In this document: one piece after another, positions 53,113-61,991 of the stretch
Numbering within the stretch: position 1 is the stretch's first letter
Layout of the letters: each line of letters opens with the position of its first letter
Source of the DNA: Methylacidimicrobium tartarophylax
GTDB taxonomy: Bacteria > Verrucomicrobiota > Verrucomicrobiia > Methylacidiphilales > Methylacidiphilaceae
Assembly: GCF_902143375.2 (NCBI RefSeq)
Contig: NZ_CABFVA020000114.1
Coordinates: 1 to 64,000, forward strand
Direction of reading: 5' to 3'
Length of the DNA: 64,000 bases
Position numbers and translations under genes: made by a program
Notes under the pieces: generated by a model
Database searches by the model: none
Told to the model about the DNA's origin: nothing
The model's input: the letters and a program-made list of their open reading frames with translations, nothing else

Positions 53113-53820
53113 ATGGAGAGTGAGACCGGCGGAGAGCATCCGCCTCGGCTCGTCGTGATCGACGATGAACCGCAAATCCGGCGCTTGCTGCAACTAGCCC
53201 TGGAGGGTCATGGCTATCCCGTGGTGGAGGCGGTGAACGGCCGGGATGGAGTCTTGGCTGTCGCACAAAATCGGCCGGATGCGGTCGTGCTGGATCTCTT
53301 GTTGCCGGATATGAGCGGAGTGGAAGTGATCCGGCGCATCCGCGAATGGAGCGAGGTCCCGATCCTTGTGCTCTCGGCACTCGGCCAGGAAAAGGAGAAG
53401 GTGAGCGCCCTGGACGCAGGCGCGGACGATTATCTGACCAAGCCGTTCGGCATCGAGGAGCTGCTCGCGCGAATCCGCGTGATGCTGCGCCGGGCCCTTC
53501 GTCCCGCGGAGAGCCCCCTTTTCCGCAGCGGCGCTCTGGAGGTCGACCTGAGCGCCCGACGCCTCTGGATAAAGGGAGAGGAGCTTCATCTGACCGGGAC
53601 GGAGTATGCTCTGCTGCGTCTTTTCGTCCGCCACGCCGGTAAGGTGCTCACGCATCGCCAGATCCTCCAGGAGGTCTGGGGGCCGAAGTCGGTCGAGCAG
53701 ACCCACTACCTGCGCGTCTACATCGGCCGGTTGCGCGATAAGATCGAAGTCGAGCCGGCGCGGCCGCTTCTCCTGCTGACCGAGCCCGGGGTCGGATATC
53801 GTCTCGCTCTCTTGGATTAG
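53113..53820 (+). CDS. kdpE: KdpE response regulator (OmpR/PhoB family)
   Basis: 235 residues. Receiver domain with acidic DDE pair (VIDDEPQIR), phosphoacceptor Asp in VVLDLLLPDMSG and Lys in DYLTKPF; C-terminal winged helix with TGTEYALLRLFVRHAGKVL and the YLRVYIGRLRDKIE wing, the KdpE type. Downstream of kdpD by 5 bp. Confidence 0.94.
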   Translation: MESETGGEHPPRLVVIDDEPQIRRLLQLALEGHGYPVVEAVNGRDGVLAVAQNRPDAVVLDLLLPDMSGVEVIRRIREWSEVPILVLSALGQEKEKVSALDAGADDYLTKPFGIEELLARIRVMLRRALRPAESPLFRSGALEVDLSARRLWIKGEELHLTGTEYALLRLFVRHAGKVLTHRQILQEVWGPKSVEQTHYLRVYIGRLRDKIEVEPARPLLLLTEPGVGYRLALLD

Positions 53821-53828
53821 TCGCCCTT

Positions 53829-53851
53829 TCTCGCAAGCTTTCTCCTGCGGC
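53829..53851. repeat. Intergenic repeat family, partial copy C
   Basis: About 20 of 23 bp match the core of the element at 60116-60298 (its TCTCACAAGC...CTCCTGCGGC portion), same orientation, between kdpE and the AraC-type gene. Shorter and more diverged than copy A. Confidence 0.5.
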
Positions 53852-53905
53852 CAGGTACAGAATCGGGTTGCCCCTGGGACGCGTTGGTGGCAGTTTTTCT
53901 CCCGA

Positions 53906-54835
53906 ATGTCTACCGCCCGAGAGAGGCCGATGGAAGCCGACGTCTGGGAGCCGGTCGGTGGCTGGAGACAGCTCGAAGGAGACATCTTCACTCTTGGCTG
54001 GAGCGTCGAAGCTCTTGAGTTTTCCGCAGCGGAAGCGGTCGATTGGGCGCGAAGCTTTCATCCGGACAGTTTGGAAATTTGCGTCAATTTTGCCGGACAT
54101 GGACTCGTGCGGGCCGGGAAGCAGAGCCTGATGTTTCTCCCGGGATTCTTCGGCTTTTACGCGATACGCCGAGAGGGGTTGGAGGCAACCCGCTCGGGTG
54201 GGGAGTCGAATCGGTTTCTGACTTTTGAGTGGTCTCGCTCTCGTTTGGCGAAGGAACTCGAAGGGTTGGAAGACAATCTGCCGGCGACGGTTCGGAAATG
54301 GCTTGCCGGAAGAAGCTCAGCTCCCCTGATCGGCGAAGTTCGTCCATTCCCGGAGTATTGGGGCCACGCCTGGAATCACTGGGTGGCTCCGGACGTGCCC
54401 GGTCGAGCGCGCTCTCTCTGGTTCTGGGGTCGTGCTCTTGAGCTTGCGGGAGTGATCCTCTTCGAAGAATCCCCGCGGAAAGCGGAGCGGCGGCTCCATT
54501 GGAACGCGCGGCGATGGGCGGAGCGAGCCGAGGAATATCTCCGGGCGCATCTTGCGGAACCGCTCTGCTTGAAGGCTCTCTCCCGCGAGGTCGGCTGCAG
54601 TCCCTTTTATCTCAGCCGCATCTTTTCGGAGCAAGTAGGAGAGACTCTGCCCGCCTATCTGCGCCGGCTCCGCATGGAAAAGGCCGCGGAGCTGCTTCGG
54701 AAGGGGGACCACAATGTCACCGAAGCAGCCATGGCCGTCGGATACTCGAGCTTGAGCCATTTCAGCAAGGCCTTTTGCCGGGTCATGGGCTGCTGTCCAT
54801 GCGTCTATCCCAATCCGGCACGGCTGGCCCGTTGA
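53906..54835 (+). CDS. AraC-family transcriptional regulator
   Basis: 309 residues. The C-terminal ~100 residues carry two helix-turn-helix motifs (LCLKALSREVGCSPFYLSRIF; VTEAAMAVGYSSLSHFSKAF), ending in a variant of the family signature. The N-terminal sensing domain is not recognisable to me. Ligand and targets unknown. Convergent with pdxJ. Confidence 0.88.
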   Translation: MSTARERPMEADVWEPVGGWRQLEGDIFTLGWSVEALEFSAAEAVDWARSFHPDSLEICVNFAGHGLVRAGKQSLMFLPGFFGFYAIRREGLEATRSGGESNRFLTFEWSRSRLAKELEGLEDNLPATVRKWLAGRSSAPLIGEVRPFPEYWGHAWNHWVAPDVPGRARSLWFWGRALELAGVILFEESPRKAERRLHWNARRWAERAEEYLRAHLAEPLCLKALSREVGCSPFYLSRIFSEQVGETLPAYLRRLRMEKAAELLRKGDHNVTEAAMAVGYSSLSHFSKAFCRVMGCCPCVYPNPARLAR

Positions 54836-54846
54836 CGCGGGGGAGG

Positions 54847-55587
54847 TTATTCTCCCGTCGCCAGAGAAACCATTTCTCGGACTGCTTTCTCCCATCCAAC
54901 CCAGAGAGCGCGACAGACGATGGAATGGCCGATGTTGAGCGTGCGCACGTGGGGAATACGCGCGACATAGCGGCGCACATTCCGGTAGGTGAGTCCATGC
55001 CCCGCATGAACCTCCAAACCCAGGGAGTGCGCCAGCTCGGCGGCAGCCGCCTGCTTCGCCAACTCGACCTCCTCGGCTTCCGGACGGGTTGCATTCGCGT
55101 AACCGCCCGTATGGAGCTCGATACAGTCGACCCCCGCCGTTCTGGCCGCGCGCACTTGGGATTCGTCAGGATCGATGAACGCCGTGACGAGGATTCCGGA
55201 GGAGCGGAGTTGGGCGATCCCTTGGGAAAACCGTTCCTCGTGGCCGAGAAGATTCAGCCCTCCTTCGGTGGTCACTTCCTCCCGTCGCTCGGGAACGAGG
55301 CAGACCTCATCGGGATGGAGTTCGCAGGCGAAGGCGATCATCTCGGGAAGGACGGCCATCTCTAAGTTGAAACGGCGTACGACGCTCCGAATCCGGTGGA
55401 TGTCTTCCGGCTGGATGTGGCGCTTGTCTTCTCGAAGGTGGGCGGTGATGAGGGAAGCGCCCGCGTCTTCCGAAAGCCGTGCGGCTTCCAGTGGATCGGG
55501 CTCCGCGAACGGAGAAAACGGATTCGCCCGATACCGGGCTTGTCGCAAGGTCGCTACGTGATCGATATTTACACCCAAACTAGCCAT
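54847..55587 (-). CDS. pdxJ: Pyridoxine 5'-phosphate synthase
   Basis: 246 residues. LGVNIDHVATLRQAR at the N-terminus, GASLITAHLREDKRHIQ near 44, CLVPERREEVTTEGG near 98 and LEVHAGHGLTY near 190 are PdxJ signatures. Final step of de novo vitamin B6 synthesis. Start codon is only 19 bp from the divergent glnD start, so the promoters must overlap coding sequence. Confidence 0.96.
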   Translation of the reverse strand: MASLGVNIDHVATLRQARYRANPFSPFAEPDPLEAARLSEDAGASLITAHLREDKRHIQPEDIHRIRSVVRRFNLEMAVLPEMIAFACELHPDEVCLVPERREEVTTEGGLNLLGHEERFSQGIAQLRSSGILVTAFIDPDESQVRAARTAGVDCIELHTGGYANATRPEAEEVELAKQAAAAELAHSLGLEVHAGHGLTYRNVRRYVARIPHVRTLNIGHSIVCRALWVGWEKAVREMVSLATGE

Positions 55588-55606
55588 GGAGAGTCTTTGA
55601 ATACCC

Positions 55607-58372
55607 ATGGGAAGCGCTGACAAGGAAATTCTGACGGATCCGGTGGCGCCGTTCCTGAAGCCATTGGAGAAAGCTCTCCGAGAGGCGGAGCGGGAGGCGG
55701 TCGCGGGGGAGAAGCGGATTGCGGATCGCGCCATCTTCTACCGGAAGTTCCTCCAGAAGGAGTTGCATGCGCTACGCATGGAACATTCTCTCGGAAAAGG
55801 GGGGAGGACCAGAGCGCGCGGACAAGCGGCGTTGCTGACAGCTCTTCTGCGGCACATCTGGGGATCCACCATGGAGCGGACATTTCGTTCGGCGCAGGAC
55901 GCTCCTCCCCTCTTGCTGGCGGCCGTGGGCGGCTTTGGAAGGGGCGAGCTTTGTCCTTACAGCGATGTCGATATCCTTTTCCTCTCCGGACCTTGCTCCC
56001 ACGAAGAAGAAGAGCGGGTCGCAGAGGTGGTCCAGGAGGTGCTCTATACTTTATGGGATATCGGTCTTCAGGTAGGGCACTCGACGCGGCAGGTCGAAGA
56101 AATCGTCGACTACGCCAATCGCGACCTTTTGACCAAGACCGCCCTGCTGGAGGCTCGTCTCATTTCCGGGCCGCAAGCACTCTGGAAGAATTTCCAGGCG
56201 TTCTTCGAGCAGGGATGCCTCCGAGGCAGAGAAGACGAGTACGTCGAATGGCGTATGGAGGATCAGAGGGAGCGCCATGCCAAGTACGGAGGTACGGTTC
56301 TCGTTCAGGAACCGCATATCAAGAATGGATGCGGCAGCTTGCGCGATTACCAGAACCTTTTTTGGGTTCTTCGCGTGCGGGAGGGAATCAGGACGACCGA
56401 TTCTTTGATCAAAAGCGGGCGTCTGCAGGCGAGGGAAGGGAAACGCCTGGACGAAGCTTACGATTTCCTGCTCCGCGTTCGCGCGGAGATGCACTATGTC
56501 GAAAAGAGACGCAGCGACCTCTTGACACTCGGATTGCAGGCGAAGGTCGCGAGCTCTCTCCGTTATCCCGGACCGAACCTGTTGCGACGAATCGAGGAAT
56601 GCATGCGCGACTATTACCGGCATGCGCGTGTCATCTACCAACTCTCCAACCTGGTTTTCGAGAGCCTTGCCAAGAGAAAAAGCAGAGTTCCCTCGGAAAG
56701 CGGGGGCGGCGTCCAGGAAATCGAGGAATTTCCTCTGGTCGACGGCAAGCTCGAGTCTCCCCCGCGACGCTGGCTGCGGGAGAACCCGCTGGGCCTCGTC
56801 AAGGCCTTCGTGCTGTCCGAGCGACATGGCGTCGAAATCGGTCCGGGCCTTGCGATGGAGATCGCCCGGGAGCTGCCTCTTCTGCGAGGTCCCCTCTTGC
56901 AGAGAAAAGAGGTGCGAGAAATGCTGCTCTCCCTTCTCTCGAGCAAGGGAAGGGTCGGGCGGGTTCTGCGACCGATGCACGAGCTTGGGCTTCTTGGCCG
57001 ACTCGTTCCGGAGTTTGCTCCTTTGACCTGCCTGGTGCAGCATGAGTTTTACCATCGCTATACGGCCGACGAGCATACCTTGCTCTGCTTGGAGATGCTG
57101 GATCGGATTTGGGTGGATCCGAATCCTCCCTTTTCCGCCTACCGCTCGCTCCTCGAAAATGTGGAGCGTCCCCATCTCCTCGCGCTCGCGATTCTCCTGC
57201 ACGATACCGGGCGAGTGATGAACCGGCGGCACCATGCCGAGGAGAGCGCGACCAACACCGTGCGGGTCGCCAAGCGCCTCCGGCTTCCTCCACGGGAGCT
57301 TGCTACGGTGGTTTTTCTAGTGAGCAACCATCTCCTCATGTGGGAAACGGCTCTTCGGCGGGATCTCGAGGAGAAGGAGACGGTCGAAGAGTTCTGTCGC
57401 CTGGTTCAAACGCAGGAACGGCTCGATCTTCTCATGATTTTGACTTTCGTCGATGGAGAGGGCACTGCGGGTTCGGACTCCTGGTCGAGCTGGAAGGAAC
57501 TCCTTCTCTGGCGGCTCTATCGCGCGGCAAGCGCCCATTTCGGCCGCTCTTTCTCAGGAGAGGGAGAGTGGAAGCGATCCAAGGAAGAGTTGGCAGTGCG
57601 GATGAAGGAGCGGCTCCAAGCGGAGGTCTCGGTGGAGGAGATCGACGCCCACTTCGAGAATCTCCCGGCAGGCTATTTCCTTCGTTGTCCGGAGGAGCAG
57701 ATTTGGCGACATCTCCTGGCGGTCCACGCTTTTTTGTACCAGCAGGTGGTTACCGTGGAACCGAGCCTCTGTCCGGTGATCGACTGGATCGATGTATCGG
57801 AACAGGGTTACTCCAAGGTGATCGTGGTGACCTGGGATCGCGCACGAGTCTTTGCGCGCATCTGCGGGAGCTTCGCCGCGCTGGGGATCTCGATCTTGAG
57901 CGCCGACGTCTACTCGCGCAGCGATGGAATCGCGATCGACACTTTCTGTGTCTGTCTGCCGGAAGGGCCCGCGGCTGATGCGGATCAATATCTGCCGCCC
58001 TTTTCTCGGCTCCTTGCGCAGGCCTTTTCGGTCGAAGAATTCGATTTTTCCCCTCTGGTCGAGAAGCAGATCGAGCGCCTGCCCGAGTGGATGCGGCAGG
58101 CGGAGTTCCCCACGCGGATCCATTTCGATACCACCAGCAGTCGCTGGTGTACGATTCTGGACCTGGAGACACCCGACCGGCCCGGCCTACTTTACCGGAT
58201 CGCTTCCGCTTTCGCCGCCGGCGGAATCGACGTGGTGTCTGCTCGAATCGTAACCGAGAAGGGCGCCGCTCTGGACACTTTCTACTTGAGGAAAACGGGC
58301 GGTGGAAAACTCGAGGACGACAAGGACATCGAGAGGTTGACTCGGCGGCTCCGCAGAGCCATGGGCATGTGA
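55607..58372 (+). CDS. glnD: GlnD, PII uridylyltransferase/uridylyl-removing enzyme
   Basis: 921 residues. Nucleotidyltransferase GGFGRGELCPYSDVDILFL near residue 108, HD phosphohydrolase domain with ILLHDTGRV near 527, and two C-terminal ACT domains (from about 738 and 848) that sense glutamine. Modifies the PII protein according to nitrogen state. Stop is 1 bp before the next histidine kinase. Confidence 0.95.
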   Translation: MGSADKEILTDPVAPFLKPLEKALREAEREAVAGEKRIADRAIFYRKFLQKELHALRMEHSLGKGGRTRARGQAALLTALLRHIWGSTMERTFRSAQDAPPLLLAAVGGFGRGELCPYSDVDILFLSGPCSHEEEERVAEVVQEVLYTLWDIGLQVGHSTRQVEEIVDYANRDLLTKTALLEARLISGPQALWKNFQAFFEQGCLRGREDEYVEWRMEDQRERHAKYGGTVLVQEPHIKNGCGSLRDYQNLFWVLRVREGIRTTDSLIKSGRLQAREGKRLDEAYDFLLRVRAEMHYVEKRRSDLLTLGLQAKVASSLRYPGPNLLRRIEECMRDYYRHARVIYQLSNLVFESLAKRKSRVPSESGGGVQEIEEFPLVDGKLESPPRRWLRENPLGLVKAFVLSERHGVEIGPGLAMEIARELPLLRGPLLQRKEVREMLLSLLSSKGRVGRVLRPMHELGLLGRLVPEFAPLTCLVQHEFYHRYTADEHTLLCLEMLDRIWVDPNPPFSAYRSLLENVERPHLLALAILLHDTGRVMNRRHHAEESATNTVRVAKRLRLPPRELATVVFLVSNHLLMWETALRRDLEEKETVEEFCRLVQTQERLDLLMILTFVDGEGTAGSDSWSSWKELLLWRLYRAASAHFGRSFSGEGEWKRSKEELAVRMKERLQAEVSVEEIDAHFENLPAGYFLRCPEEQIWRHLLAVHAFLYQQVVTVEPSLCPVIDWIDVSEQGYSKVIVVTWDRARVFARICGSFAALGISILSADVYSRSDGIAIDTFCVCLPEGPAADADQYLPPFSRLLAQAFSVEEFDFSPLVEKQIERLPEWMRQAEFPTRIHFDTTSSRWCTILDLETPDRPGLLYRIASAFAAGGIDVVSARIVTEKGAALDTFYLRKTGGGKLEDDKDIERLTRRLRRAMGM

Positions 58373-58373
58373 A

Positions 58374-60068
58374 ATGGGCGAAGGACGGTTTATCATCGAG
58401 CGGGCTCGTCCCGAAGAGATTCAAAGCCTCCTGAATCCGCGGGGAGTGATCCGCTGCTTCCTTCGGCTTGCCTTGTCGAAGACGAAAGCAGACAGCGGTT
58501 CTTTCATCCTGTTAAACCCGAGCACGGGCTTCCTTGAAATCGAGGCCTCTGTCGGCCTGCGGAAGGGAGCGGGCCGAACCAAACTGCGGGCGGATGAAGG
58601 AGTGACCGGCTGGGTGGCAACCACGGGGAGGTTGATGCGGATTTCCGACGTCCGGCGGGAGTGGCGTTATGTCGCCATCGACGAGCGAATCCGTTCGGAA
58701 CTCGCCGTCCCCGTCGAGATTGGATCGACGGTGATCGGGGTGCTCAATGTAGATAGCCACCGGGTCGGTCATTTCACTCGGATGCACGAGCAAGAGCTCG
58801 TGCAGTTGGCGCAGAAGGCGGCTCGCTGGCTTGCCATGGGCTGGGAGATCGAAGGCTTCCGTCGTCAGGCCAGGCAGCTCGGCACCCTGGTGGAAATGGC
58901 TCAGACGCTTGTTTCTCATTCAGGTCTGGATCAGCTCGTCGATGGGGTCGTGCGGAATGCCGCCCGCTTGATGGGAGGAGCTCGCTCTTTCCTTTTTCTT
59001 CTCGGCGAAGATAAGGCGGATCTGGTCCTTCGGGCGGCTTTCGGCGCAGAATCCGATCTCCCGCAAGAGGTTGCCATCCCGGTAGACGAATCGGTCTTCT
59101 CCGTCGTGATGAAAAAGGGGAAGCCGCTGGCGGTTTTGGACCTGGCGGAGGAGCCTCATGTGCATTGCCCGGAGCTCCGGGCGCGCGGCGCGGGGCTCCG
59201 TTCGCTCCTGGCCGTCCCCCTTTCGTTCGCGGAGCGGATTGGCGTTCTTTGCGTCTTCATGGCGGAGCGCCACCGCTTTTCCAATAGCGAAATCGAGCTA
59301 CTGCAAACGCTTGCGGATCTTTCGATGGTGGCGATCCAGAAGGCACAGCTGATCCAGCAGATCATGAAAATCGAAGAGGGGCTCCGGCAATCGGAACGTC
59401 TCTCGGCACTTGGGCTGCTTGCCACGGAAGTCGCCCATGAGATCCGGAACCCCCTCACGGTCATCCAGATGCTCTTCTACACGCTGGCGGAGCGATTCCC
59501 GGCCGAGTCGGGAGTTCAAAAGGATCTGGCGGTGATCGGGACGAAGCTGCGCCAGATGAATCGGATCGCCGAGCAGGTCTTAACACTCGGCCGTTCGGCG
59601 CAGCCCCTGGCGGAATCAATTTCCGTCCCGCAGATGCTCGACGAGATCCTTCTCCTGGTTCGCCATAAACTTTCGGCGCAAGGGATCCAGGTCGAAAAAC
59701 GCGTTTCCTCTCCCCTTCCCTCTTTGCAAGGCGATCGCGGCCAGATCGAGCAGGCGCTTCTCAACTTGATCTTGAACGCTGCAGAGGTGATGCCCCAGGG
59801 CGGGCGCTTGGGTTTGGATGCATCCGTGGTGGAGCGGGACGGGATGGCTTATCTCGCCTTGGAAGTGCGAGATAGCGGGCCCGGAATGACGGCGGAAGAG
59901 ATGGAGGGCCTCTTCGTCCCCTTCCTGACCCGTAAGGCGCAGGGGACGGGAATCGGGATGGCGATCGTTCGCAAGATCATGGAGGATCACCGAGGGAAAG
60001 TGGAGGTCGATTCGGTCCCAGGGCAGGGGAGCCGCCTCTCCCTTCTCTTCCCGGTCTCTCCTCTTTAG
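58374..60068 (+). CDS. Soluble GAF-GAF sensor histidine kinase (NtrB-like transmitter)
   Basis: 564 residues, no membrane segments. Two GAF domains (about 22-155 and 180-315), a short helix, phosphoacceptor His near 355 in VAHEIRNPLTV and a HATPase domain with LLNLILNAAEVM near 460 and GTGIGMAIVRKIM near 524. The one-base gap after glnD suggests co-transcription, which hints at a nitrogen- or redox-linked role. No response regulator gene is next to it. Confidence 0.85.
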   Translation: MGEGRFIIERARPEEIQSLLNPRGVIRCFLRLALSKTKADSGSFILLNPSTGFLEIEASVGLRKGAGRTKLRADEGVTGWVATTGRLMRISDVRREWRYVAIDERIRSELAVPVEIGSTVIGVLNVDSHRVGHFTRMHEQELVQLAQKAARWLAMGWEIEGFRRQARQLGTLVEMAQTLVSHSGLDQLVDGVVRNAARLMGGARSFLFLLGEDKADLVLRAAFGAESDLPQEVAIPVDESVFSVVMKKGKPLAVLDLAEEPHVHCPELRARGAGLRSLLAVPLSFAERIGVLCVFMAERHRFSNSEIELLQTLADLSMVAIQKAQLIQQIMKIEEGLRQSERLSALGLLATEVAHEIRNPLTVIQMLFYTLAERFPAESGVQKDLAVIGTKLRQMNRIAEQVLTLGRSAQPLAESISVPQMLDEILLLVRHKLSAQGIQVEKRVSSPLPSLQGDRGQIEQALLNLILNAAEVMPQGGRLGLDASVVERDGMAYLALEVRDSGPGMTAEEMEGLFVPFLTRKAQGTGIGMAIVRKIMEDHRGKVEVDSVPGQGSRLSLLFPVSPL

Positions 60069-60115
60069 CCGGCCTGTCTTTTGGCCGTGAGCAAGGGTGA
60101 ACAAGACGGCAGGTA

Positions 60116-60298
60116 AGCCTGCATGTCTCACAAGCGATCTCCTGCGGCTTGCGAAATGGACCTGTCTGCTTCGTTGGGACTTGGTTTCCCCTCCTTGCAG
60201 TATGTCGTCATACAGCTTCGGGAGAAAACCTGCGGCCCGCCTTGCATCCAGGCCCATCCGCCGCGCCTCGGGTACGAACTTTGTAAGACATGCAGGCT
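60116..60298. mobile_element. 183-bp inverted-repeat (MITE-like) element
   Basis: Ends are an 18-bp inverted repeat with 17 matches: AGCCTGCATGTCTCACAA at 60116-60133 and TTGTAAGACATGCAGGCT at 60281-60298. It fills most of the 228-bp gap between the histidine kinase and yjbQ. TA dinucleotides sit at or next to both ends, compatible with but not proof of a TA target duplication. No transposase is encoded. Partial relatives of its left end occur at 36748 and 53829. Confidence 0.75.
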
Positions 60299-60749
60299 AG
60301 GGCGAAGACGCCGGCTCGAAAGAAACCCAAACCTTGCGGTTTCGCGGTCCGTCAAACTCGCAGAAGAAGACGGCCTGCCAGGTGCCGAGGCGCAAGCGGC
60401 CTTCTTCCAACAAACAGCGAATCGAGGAGCCGAGAAGGGAAGCCTTGATGTGGGCTGCCGTGTTCCCTTCTCCGTGCCGATAGGAGGGATCGACCCACGG
60501 GATGGTCCGCTCGAGCCAACCAAGAATATCGTAAACGACATCAGGATCGGCTCCTTCCTGGATGGTGATTCCGGCTGTCGTATGGGGAACAAAGGCGGTA
60601 AGAATGCCCTCCTTCCAACCGTTGCACTGGACGATCTCCTGGAGGCGAGGGGTGATGTTCACGAACTCGGCCCGTCGGGCGGTGCCGAGTTCCAATCCTG
60701 CCTGCGGCACTGCTGGGAAATGGTGTGCGTTTTTCAGTAACGTTCCCAT
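60297..60749 (-). CDS. yjbQ: YjbQ/UPF0047 family protein (secondary thiamine-phosphate synthase type)
   Basis: About 150 residues. Family motifs: FVNITPRLQEIV, AFVPHTTAGITIQEGADPDV and HGEGNTAAHIKASLLGSS, with the His residues of the presumed metal site. The start is unclear: ATG 60749, ATG 60764 (touching the tRNA end) or GTG 60710, which fits the family best. The stop TAG is partly made of the end of the inverted-repeat element, which may have clipped the gene's 3' end. Confidence 0.85.
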   Translation of the reverse strand: MGTLLKNAHHFPAVPQAGLELGTARRAEFVNITPRLQEIVQCNGWKEGILTAFVPHTTAGITIQEGADPDVVYDILGWLERTIPWVDPSYRHGEGNTAAHIKASLLGSSIRCLLEEGRLRLGTWQAVFFCEFDGPRNRKVWVSFEPASSP

Positions 60750-60763
60750 CGATCCGCAACTCA

Positions 60764-60836
60764 TAGCCCCAACGGGATTCGAACCCGTGCACCGGCCTTG
60801 AGAGGGCCGTATCCTAACCAGCTAGATGATGGGGCC
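60764..60836 (-). tRNA. tRNA-Glu(CTC)
   Basis: 73 nt, 5' end at 60836. Acceptor GGCCCCA pairs with TGGGGCT (one G-T), anticodon stem CGGCC/GGCCG with loop CTCTCAA, anticodon CTC (codon GAG); T-arm ACGGG-TTCGAAT-CCCGT. Discriminator A at 60764; CCA is not encoded. Confidence 0.95.
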
Positions 60837-60979
60837 GTGTGAGCTTCCTCAAAACAACTAAAGCTGCGGAACCTCATTGGCAAGCTTGCTCTTTGATCCG
60901 AGTCGGGAACGGTGCGTTGCCGGCAAAAAAATCTCTCGGCGGTAGCGAAGTCGACCCTCGCGGCAGGAGAGCTGCAACC

Positions 60980-61882
60980 TCATGCGGTTGGACCTTCTCC
61001 ATCCGCTCCGGCCGGAGGAAGAGGATCGACCAGATCGATCAGCGCGGAATAGTCGAGATCAGCCCGGCCGGATTCCACCGCTTCCTGAATGATGGTCCTC
61101 ACCCCTTTTAGGGAGTCGGATCGGAGTTCGAGCGGCGCGGCATTGGCGAGGAAGAGATCGACGTCTTTAAGCAAAAGCCGAACCGAGAAGTTGGGAGAGG
61201 CAAAGTTGCGCTCCCGCATCCGGGAGAGCTTTTTGTCGAAGGTTGGGCAGTAGAGGGAGCTCTCGCGGAGAATGTCCAGGAAGGGTTCGACCGGAACTCC
61301 GGAACGCCGGACAAAACCCAAGCTCAGTGCGAAGGCGGCCATCTCCGCGGCAATGAGCTGGTTCAAGGCGAGCTTCAGTGCCGCTGCTTTTCCCACCGGA
61401 CCGATCCAAAAGCATTTCCCAAGCATGCCGAGCAGCTCCTGCCAGCGTTCGCGATCCTCCGGGACCGCTCCGATCATGATCTGAGCCCGGCCTTCTTCCG
61501 CATCCTTGCCGTTTCCGAGAATGGGGGCTTCGAGATAACGTGCCCCGAGAGAGGAAGCAAGCGAGGCGATCTCCTTGCTCTCTTCCGGGCCGATGGTACC
61601 CATTTGACAGAGGGTTCGACCGGACAAGAGAGGTCGGCAGGGATCGGAAAAGACCGTCCGTCGAATGGCGGCCGCATCCGAGAGGCAGAGAAAAAGGATC
61701 TCGGAGGTTCCAATCGCCTCCTGCGGGGTAGAATACAGCCGCGCTCCCCGTGCGACGAGGTTTTCCGCTTTGGCTCGAGTCCGGTTATAAACTGCCACGG
61801 GAACCTTGCGAGCCAGGAAGCGGCGCGCCACGCCCTGACCTAAAAGGCCCGTTCCCAAAAGGGCTAAGCTTGTCGGAAGCAT
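60980..61882 (-). CDS. NAD(P)-dependent beta-hydroxyacid dehydrogenase family protein
   Basis: 300 residues from ATG 61882. Cofactor fold SLALLGTGLLGQGVARRF, YNRTRAKAE (suggesting NADP), the substrate loop GTIGPEES, and catalytic Lys in AAALKLALNQ near 172: the 3-hydroxyisobutyrate dehydrogenase/glyoxylate-succinic semialdehyde reductase family. Which substrate is unknown. An earlier start at 61975 would overlap the promoter region shared with ispF. Confidence 0.85.
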   Translation of the reverse strand: MLPTSLALLGTGLLGQGVARRFLARKVPVAVYNRTRAKAENLVARGARLYSTPQEAIGTSEILFLCLSDAAAIRRTVFSDPCRPLLSGRTLCQMGTIGPEESKEIASLASSLGARYLEAPILGNGKDAEEGRAQIMIGAVPEDRERWQELLGMLGKCFWIGPVGKAAALKLALNQLIAAEMAAFALSLGFVRRSGVPVEPFLDILRESSLYCPTFDKKLSRMRERNFASPNFSVRLLLKDVDLFLANAAPLELRSDSLKGVRTIIQEAVESGRADLDYSALIDLVDPLPPAGADGEGPTA

Positions 61883-61991
61883 CTCCTCCCGATATAGAGC
61901 GGAACGACGTTTTGGTAAAGAGCATGCTCCGAGCCGCGGGTCGGAGGCAAAAGGCGATGGGTTTGGCGGAAGCAAACCGGAAGGGATCAGG

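Noticed and set aside
60762-60764. ATG at the very end of tRNA-Glu as the yjbQ start.
   Set aside because: It uses the tRNA discriminator base and adds residues unlike the family; ATG 60749 or GTG 60710 is more plausible.
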